Origin: CASPLG01 sp965120375
Lineage (GTDB): Bacteria; Bacillota; Clostridia; Oscillospirales; Acutalibacteraceae
Assembly: GCA_965120375.1 (NCBI GenBank)
Contig: CBCPMW010000006.1
Span: 1 to 29,964, forward strand
Length of the DNA: 29,964 bases
Direction of reading: 5' to 3'
In this document: one piece after another, positions 24,056 to 29,964 of the stretch
How the letters are laid out: every line of letters starts with the position of its first letter
Numbering within the stretch: position 1 is the first letter of the stretch
Program-made: the position numbers and the translations under genes
The notes under the pieces: generated by a model
The model's input: only the letters and a program-made list of their open reading frames with translations
The model's database searches: none
Told to the model about the DNA's origin: nothing

Positions 24056-26203
24056 ATGGGTAAAGTAGCAAAAGTTCCTGTTATTATGCAACTAGAGGCT
24101 CTTGAATGTGGAGCTGCTTGTCTTTGCATGATAGCTGCTTATTACAAAAAATGGATTCCTTTGACGAAAGTCAGGAAAGATTGTGGCGTATCAAGGGATG
24201 GAAGTGTTGCTAAAAATATGCTTAATGCTGGAAGATCTTATGGTTTTGAAGGATCTGGGTATAGAGTAGAACCTTCTTGTATTGAAGATTTGGATCTTCC
24301 GGCCATAATTCACTGGGATTTTAATCACTTTGTGGTTCTTTGTGGAGTTAACAGGAAGAAGAACAAAGTTTATATAAATGATCCAGCACGTGGAAGAGTT
24401 GTTGTAACTTTAGAAGAATTTGATAAATCTTTTACTGGAATTGCTTTGTGCTTTACCCCAGGAAAAGATTTTAAACCAGAAGGAAAGCCGAAAAGTATTT
24501 TTGGATTTGTAAGAAAATGTTTAAAAAATTCCTTTGTCCCTTTTGTTTTAATGGTTATAGTGAGTCTTGTTGTTGAGCTTATAGGTGTAGCAAGTCCTAT
24601 TTTTGGAAAAGTATTTGTTGATGATATACTTTCAAAAAATAACCCGGAATGGCTTTTCCCTCTTTTAGGGATAATGTTAATTGCCTTGGTTTTAAAAGTT
24701 TTAGTTGGAATTATAAATTCAATATACTGGATAAAAATTGAGGGGAAGTTCGCCGTTTCGGCAAGTGCAGAATTTATGTGGAAGGTTTTGAGACTGCCGC
24801 TTGATTTTTTTTCTCAAAGGTATATAGGTGACATTGCCGTAAGACAAGAATCAGCTTCCGATGTTGCGTTAACTCTGATACAAAATATTGCACCTGTCTT
24901 AATAAAAATTTTTTCTTTGGCATTTTATTTAATTGTAATGATAAATTATAGCTTGATTTTAACTTGTATAGGGTTAGTATCGACAATTTTAGATATCATT
25001 GTGGCGAGATATACCTCAAAGAGGTTACTTGAGCTTCAAAGAGCGTCTGTACCAAATGACGGAAAGTTGTCAAGTATTACTTATTCAGGATTTGGTATGA
25101 TAGAGACTATAAAATCAACTGGGGCAGAAACTGGATATTTTGAGCGTTGGGCAGGGTATTATGCGAAACAGAATAATGCCTCGGTAAATTTATCTAAGTT
25201 TGTAAATTATGTATCCTTAATTCCTGAAATTATTAGTAATTTAACAGACACTCTTCTTCTAATGTCTGGGGTATACCTTACCATAAGAGGAAATTTTACG
25301 ATAGGTATGCTTACTGCATTTCAAGGATTTTTGTCAAAGTTTTGGGAACCGGTCAATGATTTTATTGATATGTACAAAAGTCTTATAAGTGTTAGATGTG
25401 ATATGGAGAGAATAGAAGATGTTTTGGATTATCAAGAGGATGAAGGTTTAAATTTTGGTAGTGATTTAAAAGAAGAAGGTAAGCTTAAAGGTTACGTAGA
25501 AATCAAGGATTTAACTTTTGGGTACAATAAGCTCATGCCGCCACTTATAGAAAATTTTTCACTTTCTCTAACTCCAGGTAAAAAAGTTGCAATTGTTGGA
25601 GGAAGTGGAAGTGGAAAGTCAACTATAGCGAAACTTGTTATGGGGCTTTATACGCCATGGCAAGGTGAAATAACATTTGATAATAAGAAAAAAAGTGAAA
25701 TAGACTGTTATAAATTTCACAGTTCTGTTTCCATGGTAGATCAAGAAAAAACTATGTTTAATGATACTATCAGAAATAATATAAAGATGTGGGACGAGTC
25801 TATAGAAGATTTTGCAATGATTATTGCGGCTAAAGATGCTAAAATTCATTCAGATATAATAAGCCGGCCAGATGGATATAGTCATAAAATGAGGGAATCA
25901 GGGTCGGATTTTTCAGGAGGACAATGCCAGAGAATTGAAATTGCAAGAGCTTTTGCACAAGAACCGACTATAATGATTTTAGATGAGGCTACCTCAGCGC
26001 TCGACGCTAAAACTGAACAAGAGGTAATGAATAGTATATCTAACTTAGGGTGTACATGTATAGTTGTAGCTCACAGACTTTCAACTGTAAGAGATTGTGA
26101 TGAAATAATTGTTCTTGATAAAGGGAAAGTTGTAGAGCGTGGAACCCATGAAGAGTTAATTAACAGTGGTGGAAAATACAAAGAACTAGTTACAACGGAA
26201 TAA
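24056..26203 (+). CDS. NHLM-type C39 peptidase/ABC transporter (ABC1)
   Basis: This is a fused peptidase, permease and ATPase that removes the leader of a ribosomal peptide and exports it. The C39 domain (1-140) has the oxyanion Gln12 and catalytic Cys18 in MQLEALECGAACLCM, His91 in HWDFNHFVVLCG and Asp109 in YINDPARG. The membrane domain (about 160-455) has six hydrophobic segments. The ATPase has Walker A VGGSGSGKST (about 511-520), signature FSGGQCQRIEIA (about 617-628) and Walker B MILDEATSALD. At 715 residues it matches the NHLM ABC1 layout. The peptidase is complete, so a leader-bearing substrate is expected, but none is encoded next to it. ATG 24056 follows AAGGAGGG. Confidence 0.93.
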   Translation: MGKVAKVPVIMQLEALECGAACLCMIAAYYKKWIPLTKVRKDCGVSRDGSVAKNMLNAGRSYGFEGSGYRVEPSCIEDLDLPAIIHWDFNHFVVLCGVNRKKNKVYINDPARGRVVVTLEEFDKSFTGIALCFTPGKDFKPEGKPKSIFGFVRKCLKNSFVPFVLMVIVSLVVELIGVASPIFGKVFVDDILSKNNPEWLFPLLGIMLIALVLKVLVGIINSIYWIKIEGKFAVSASAEFMWKVLRLPLDFFSQRYIGDIAVRQESASDVALTLIQNIAPVLIKIFSLAFYLIVMINYSLILTCIGLVSTILDIIVARYTSKRLLELQRASVPNDGKLSSITYSGFGMIETIKSTGAETGYFERWAGYYAKQNNASVNLSKFVNYVSLIPEIISNLTDTLLLMSGVYLTIRGNFTIGMLTAFQGFLSKFWEPVNDFIDMYKSLISVRCDMERIEDVLDYQEDEGLNFGSDLKEEGKLKGYVEIKDLTFGYNKLMPPLIENFSLSLTPGKKVAIVGGSGSGKSTIAKLVMGLYTPWQGEITFDNKKKSEIDCYKFHSSVSMVDQEKTMFNDTIRNNIKMWDESIEDFAMIIAAKDAKIHSDIISRPDGYSHKMRESGSDFSGGQCQRIEIARAFAQEPTIMILDEATSALDAKTEQEVMNSISNLGCTCIVVAHRLSTVRDCDEIIVLDKGKVVERGTHEELINSGGKYKELVTTE

Positions 26204-26218
26204 GGGGGAGGGTTTTAG

Positions 26219-28390
26219 ATGGATTTTGATTTTTTGGAGAGTCAAGTTGAAAAAAGACGGAAAAAGGATCAGGAAATGTATGAAAATGCGTTTTTTGATT
26301 TAGTTTCTGCATTAGGTATTAAAACTCCAAAAGCAGAAAACGAAACGAAAGGAGCAATATCTGAGATACTTTCTTATCTTGGATACACTACGCCCGAAGT
26401 GCCGGAAGATTTAAAAGGATTAGATCTTCAGCTTGAATATATGCTAAGACCTTCTGGTGTTATGAAAAGACGAGTAGAGCTGAAGACTTCATGGTGGACG
26501 AATGCAACAGGCTGTTTTTTGGCAAGTACAAAAGAAGGTGAAGTTGTTGCTATTTTTCCCGGGAAATGGTTTGGATATGAATATACAAACAAAAAGGGAG
26601 AAAAAATAAAAATAAACAAAAAAACTGCTAAAAATATAAACACTGAAGCATTTTGTTTTTATAAATCGCTTCCATCAAAAGAACTAGGATTTAAAGATCT
26701 TGTAGTTTTTATGGTAAAAGGTCTCCCAAAGGCAAGTGTTATGTGCGTATTTATTTCTTTTTTGGTGGTTCAGCTTCTTACAATGTTTACAACACCTTAT
26801 ATTACAAAGATTATTTATGGAATACTCATTCCGTCGAGTTCTTTGTCTTTAATTTTACCTGTTGCTACATTTTTAATTGGAATTGGAATTGGGAAAATAG
26901 TTATTGAACTCATAAAAACAATAGTAGTAAATAAATTTTTAAGAGAGCTAAATATTTTAGTTAACAGTGCTTTGATGATGAGAATGTTTAGTCTCCCGGC
27001 AAAATTTTTTAAAAATTATTCATCCGGTGAATTAGCTAGTCGAATGAACTATATATCTTCTCTTTGCCAAACTATCGTTGGTGATGTTTTTCCGGTTTTA
27101 CTTACAGCTGTGTTCTCTTTAGGCTATTTTATACAAATGTATCAGTTTGCACCGGCTCTTATTTTGCCAAGTATAACAGTAACTATTCTTAGCATTTTTG
27201 TTTCTACATTATTCACGTTTTTACAGCGAAAAATTGTACAAGAAAAAATGGATCTGTCTCCCAAATTACAGTCATTTGTTTATGCTATTTATGGTGGTAT
27301 GCAGAAAATAAAGATAACAGGATCGGAAAAAAGAGTATTTGCTAAATGGAGTGAAAAATATTCAAGTTTAGCAAAACTTAGTTATTCTCCACCTTTGATC
27401 CTAAGATTACAGTCAGTTATAAGTTTAATTGTAACTTCAGTTGGAACTATAGCTATTTACTATTTTACTGCTTCTTCAGGGGTTAGCACTGATAATTATT
27501 ATGCTTTTAATGTAGCTTATGCAATGGTTTCAAGTTCGCTATTGTCTTTAAGTGGAGTAGTTCTACAAATGGCAAACCTTGAACCTATATTCAAAATGGT
27601 AAAGCCTATTTTAGAGGAAAAACCGGAACATAATGAATCTCGAAAAATTTTAACTAGTCTTTCGGGGAACATAGAGATAAGCAATTTACATTTTAAGTAT
27701 ACAGATGATGGGCCATGGATTTTAAAGGGGATTAACCTTAAAATAAAAAAGGGAGAATATGTTGCAATAGTAGGTAAAACTGGTTGTGGTAAATCGACTT
27801 TACTTAGAATTCTTTTAGGATTTGAAAAACCTATAAGTGGAGCAGTGTACTATGATGGTAAAGATATAGAAAGTTTAGATGTCAGGAGTTTAAGACAAAA
27901 AATAGGTGTAGTTATGCAAAATGGTAGTTTATTTCCGGGTGATATTTTTTCAAATATTATAGTTTCTGCACCATGGAAAAATTTGAAAGATGCTTTTGAA
28001 GCTGCAGAACTTGCAGGTATTAAAGACGATATTGAAGCTATGCCAATGGGTATGCATACTCTTATCTCTGAAGGAACAGGTGGGATTTCTGGTGGACAAA
28101 AACAAAGGCTTATGATAGCAAGGGCTTTGATCGGGAAACCTTCCATACTTTATTTTGATGAAGCAACTTCAGCTCTTGATAATATAACTCAAAAACATGT
28201 TTCTGACAGTGTATCTAGTCTTAACTGTACAAGACTCGTAATTGCACATAGACTATCGACAATTAAACACTGCGATAGAATAATTGTATTAGACGGTGGT
28301 AAAATTGCAGAAGAAGGATCATATGACAATCTGATGGGAAAAAAAGGTAAATTTTACGAACTAGTTATAAGACAGGTTGCAGAAAATTAG
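26219..28390 (+). CDS. NHLM-type ABC transporter (ABC2) with NHLM N-terminal domain
   Basis: This is the second ABC protein of NHLM systems. It lacks a peptidase. Instead residues 1-155 form the family-specific N-terminal region, with LRPSGVMKRRVELKTSWWTN, GCFLASTKEGEVVAIFPG and EAFCFYKSLP. The membrane domain lies at about 165-450. The ATPase has Walker A VGKTGCGKSTLL (about 518-529), signature GISGGQKQRLMIA (about 622-634) and Walker B ILYFDEATSALD. It has 723 residues and starts at ATG 26219 after AAGGGGGAGGG, 16 bases from ABC1. Presumably it acts together with ABC1 and the HlyD-like protein as one export complex. Confidence 0.92.
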   Translation: MDFDFLESQVEKRRKKDQEMYENAFFDLVSALGIKTPKAENETKGAISEILSYLGYTTPEVPEDLKGLDLQLEYMLRPSGVMKRRVELKTSWWTNATGCFLASTKEGEVVAIFPGKWFGYEYTNKKGEKIKINKKTAKNINTEAFCFYKSLPSKELGFKDLVVFMVKGLPKASVMCVFISFLVVQLLTMFTTPYITKIIYGILIPSSSLSLILPVATFLIGIGIGKIVIELIKTIVVNKFLRELNILVNSALMMRMFSLPAKFFKNYSSGELASRMNYISSLCQTIVGDVFPVLLTAVFSLGYFIQMYQFAPALILPSITVTILSIFVSTLFTFLQRKIVQEKMDLSPKLQSFVYAIYGGMQKIKITGSEKRVFAKWSEKYSSLAKLSYSPPLILRLQSVISLIVTSVGTIAIYYFTASSGVSTDNYYAFNVAYAMVSSSLLSLSGVVLQMANLEPIFKMVKPILEEKPEHNESRKILTSLSGNIEISNLHFKYTDDGPWILKGINLKIKKGEYVAIVGKTGCGKSTLLRILLGFEKPISGAVYYDGKDIESLDVRSLRQKIGVVMQNGSLFPGDIFSNIIVSAPWKNLKDAFEAAELAGIKDDIEAMPMGMHTLISEGTGGISGGQKQRLMIARALIGKPSILYFDEATSALDNITQKHVSDSVSSLNCTRLVIAHRLSTIKHCDRIIVLDGGKIAEEGSYDNLMGKKGKFYELVIRQVAEN

Positions 28391-28453
28391 AAATAAAAAA
28401 TAAAGTTTTTGATATTATTTTTATTCTTGTATAAAATTTTAAATTAACAATAA

Positions 28454-28491
28454 GATCTGTGAAATCAAGAAAGCGGTTTCGCAGATCATTT
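28454..28491 (+). terminator. Terminator of the NHLM operon
   Basis: An 11-position stem GATCTGTGAAA / TTTCGCAGATC (28454-28464 with 28477-28487, one G-T pair) with a 12-base loop, followed by ATTTTC, 63 bases after the ABC2 stop. Confidence 0.75.
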
Positions 28492-28803
28492 TCATACGTA
28501 TAGTTAAAAATATATTTATCGTTATATTAAGTATAAATAATAAATATATTTTTTATCACAAATATATAAAATTACACTTGATTTTAGAATAATTTTGTGA
28601 TATTCTTAGAATGTGAAATAAAACAATTAGACTTAATTGGATTTCATGTTCTGATCTTTCAAAACCATAATCTTACTTGTAATGGTTCTCACTTTACCTA
28701 ACTAAAAGGAAAAGTGTAAGGTTTAGTCTTATCTACGGGACTCATTGGTTTTTGCAAGGATTTTATTTTTGAAAGGTATAAATTAAAAAAGGAGGTAATA
28801 TTT
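28492..28803. other. Long AT-rich intergenic region upstream of the last gene
   Basis: About 310 bases with no frame that has a ribosome site, so no small NHLP-type precursor is visible here. A small hairpin AACCAT / ATGGTT lies near 28662-28687. A possible TTGCAA / TATAAA pair with a 19-base spacer lies near 28753-28783. The stretch probably carries the promoter and leader of the gene at 28804. Confidence 0.4.
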
Positions 28804-29964
28804 ATGAATGAACAAGAAATAATGAAGGAAATGAAAAAAGTCGCTAAAAAGACCAAGGAGAAGTATAATCTTACAGTGAGAAAAATGAAAAAATTTGAGA
28901 AAAATGATGAATTTCCTGAAGGCAAAGAATGGGATGAGTTAATGGAAAAAATTAGTGGTCTTTTAAAGTATTACAGTGAAAAGTACGAAAGCGCTTGTGA
29001 GTTAGAAGAGGATGGAAAATTAGCAGAAGGCCTTGTTAAAATGTACGCGAGTTTTAGGGCTTTTAAATACATTGGAGATTTATTAGAGAAACTTGATGAG
29101 GATTGTAAAAAGGCTGACGGAAAAGAAGAAGTCCTATCTAAAATACGGAAGAATATCAGTAAGGAAATTGATTTGGTGAAGCTGAAAAAACAAGTGGCTA
29201 AACAAAAAATGCGAACTAAATATGGTATTCTTGTTGGTGACGGGCAAACGTTACTTGAGAAGATTGAAGATGAATTGAATAATTCATCGTCGACGGGGAC
29301 GGACAACTACGAAGTGAAAACACCTTTTGGAATGGTAAAAATAGTGAAAAACGACGGCAAGATATCAGTGGACGGTATGGTGGAATTAAAAGAAATCGCT
29401 AAGGTTGCCGATGGTTTGGACAAGGAGCGACAGGAGGAATTACTGGACTGCTTGATAAAATACATAAAAGACAACAAGTCGGTGAAGAAGGCAAAAGGGG
29501 AACAAGAAAAATTAGATGATATTTTGAAAGAATTAAAAGTCAAAAATCTCGGCTGGAGTAGAAGTATAGATAATAATTCTCAAGGAGTGTTAGCTAAACT
29601 AAGTGCGGCACTTTTATTCGCAAATACAACTGGTATTGCGCACAGTGTTGTACAGAAGTGGAATATTAGTATGTTGGAAGCGATGAAAAAGAACTTGGGT
29701 GCAAAAAATGTATTCATGAAAACGTTAGCAGGAGAGAAAATTCAACGCAAAGAATCTGGAAAAACAATTACAGAAGAGCATAGGGCCTTGTATAATGCCT
29801 TGTCTAAAGAAAATGACGTTAAGATCCTTCTGAAGGGTTCTATTCCAGTTGAGTTTGTTTTAGAGAAGTCCGGAAAGAATGGAGAATATAATGAATATCA
29901 AAGCATAATTGAAGCAATGAAAGAAATAGAAAAATTTAAACTTATAGAAAAAAAAGAATATGTA
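28804..29964 (+). CDS. Large Lys/Glu-rich protein of unknown function (3' end outside window)
   Basis: The frame starts at ATG 28804 behind AAAAGGAGGTAATATTT, a very strong ribosome site, and is open to the window end: 387 residues without a stop. The protein is highly charged and helical (MNEQEIMKEMKKVAKKTKEK at the start; KIRKNISKEIDLVKLKKQVA near 120-145). One segment is more hydrophobic, VLAKLSAALLFANTTGIAHS, at about residue 260-280. There is no N-terminal signal peptide and no clear Gly-Gly leader site. Codon choice in the middle (runs of TCG, ACG, GAC, GGC) is somewhat richer in GC than in its neighbours. It follows the NHLM operon terminator, so it is a separate transcript. It could be a secreted effector or a structural protein; I recognise no family. 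Confidence 0.7.
   Translation, partial: MNEQEIMKEMKKVAKKTKEKYNLTVRKMKKFEKNDEFPEGKEWDELMEKISGLLKYYSEKYESACELEEDGKLAEGLVKMYASFRAFKYIGDLLEKLDEDCKKADGKEEVLSKIRKNISKEIDLVKLKKQVAKQKMRTKYGILVGDGQTLLEKIEDELNNSSSTGTDNYEVKTPFGMVKIVKNDGKISVDGMVELKEIAKVADGLDKERQEELLDCLIKYIKDNKSVKKAKGEQEKLDDILKELKVKNLGWSRSIDNNSQGVLAKLSAALLFANTTGIAHSVVQKWNISMLEAMKKNLGAKNVFMKTLAGEKIQRKESGKTITEEHRALYNALSKENDVKILLKGSIPVEFVLEKSGKNGEYNEYQSIIEAMKEIEKFKLIEKKEYV

Noticed and set aside
28804..28950. NHLP-type leader at the N-terminus of the last gene
   Set aside because: There is no Gly-Gly cleavage site and no nitrile-hydratase-like pattern, and the protein is far larger than NHLP precursors.
1..29964. CRISPR array, rRNA or tRNA genes
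   Set aside because: Reading both strands I saw no regularly spaced repeats, no rRNA-like blocks and no cloverleaf with a typical T-loop. A tRNAscan or CRISPR-finder run would settle it.

Overview
The window is AT-rich DNA with strong AGGAGG-type ribosome binding sites, frequent TTG/GTG starts, a V-type ATPase operon, an NHLM-type peptidase/ABC export system and a Spo0A-C-like regulator. Together these point to a low-GC Clostridia-class Firmicute, plausibly of the Oscillospiraceae/Ruminococcaceae kind. The many pseudogenes in the left third would suit a host-associated lineage, but the taxon is inferred, not shown.

Region 1 (1-5.4 kb) is a decayed mobile element, mostly on the minus strand. 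It holds a serine-recombinase-like C-terminus, a RhuM/Fic-Doc pseudogene with at least five lesions, the tail of a family A DNA polymerase, an SNF2-type phage helicase broken by stops and a frameshift, and an intact small sigma-70-like regulator. In front of the sigma-like gene is a candidate structured RNA of about 135 nt. Two adjacent unknown genes (1518-2541), one with a signal peptide, remain intact inside the decay.

Region 2 (5.5-7.25 kb) is the most novel part. Two tandem, duplicated, exported-looking 46-48 aa peptides share a C-terminal DGDGW block. Each is followed by a covarying terminator-like inverted repeat and a copied -10 promoter. The gene after them encodes seven membrane helices joined directly to a domain resembling the DNA-binding domain of Spo0A. 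Sequences resembling 0A boxes recur through the locus. I read it as a peptide signalling circuit whose membrane receptor is itself the transcription factor, with no AgrB, histidine kinase or response regulator visible.

Region 3 (7.3-14.4 kb) is housekeeping: glmS, prfA, tsaC/sua5, a membrane-anchored lytic transglycosylase and an M18 aminopeptidase. A small secreted orphan sits between prfA and tsaC, where prmC is often found.

Region 4 (14.4-23.3 kb) is a complete nine-gene V/A-type ATPase operon in the order H-C-I-K-F-E-A-B-D, with an extended -10 promoter in front and an intrinsic terminator behind.

Region 5 (23.4-28.5 kb) is a three-gene NHLM export operon with a near-perfect promoter: a short HlyD-like adaptor, a C39 peptidase-ABC transporter and a second ABC transporter. 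No NHLP precursor or modification enzyme lies beside it. The next gene downstream is a long, Lys/Glu-rich protein of unknown function that runs off the window end.
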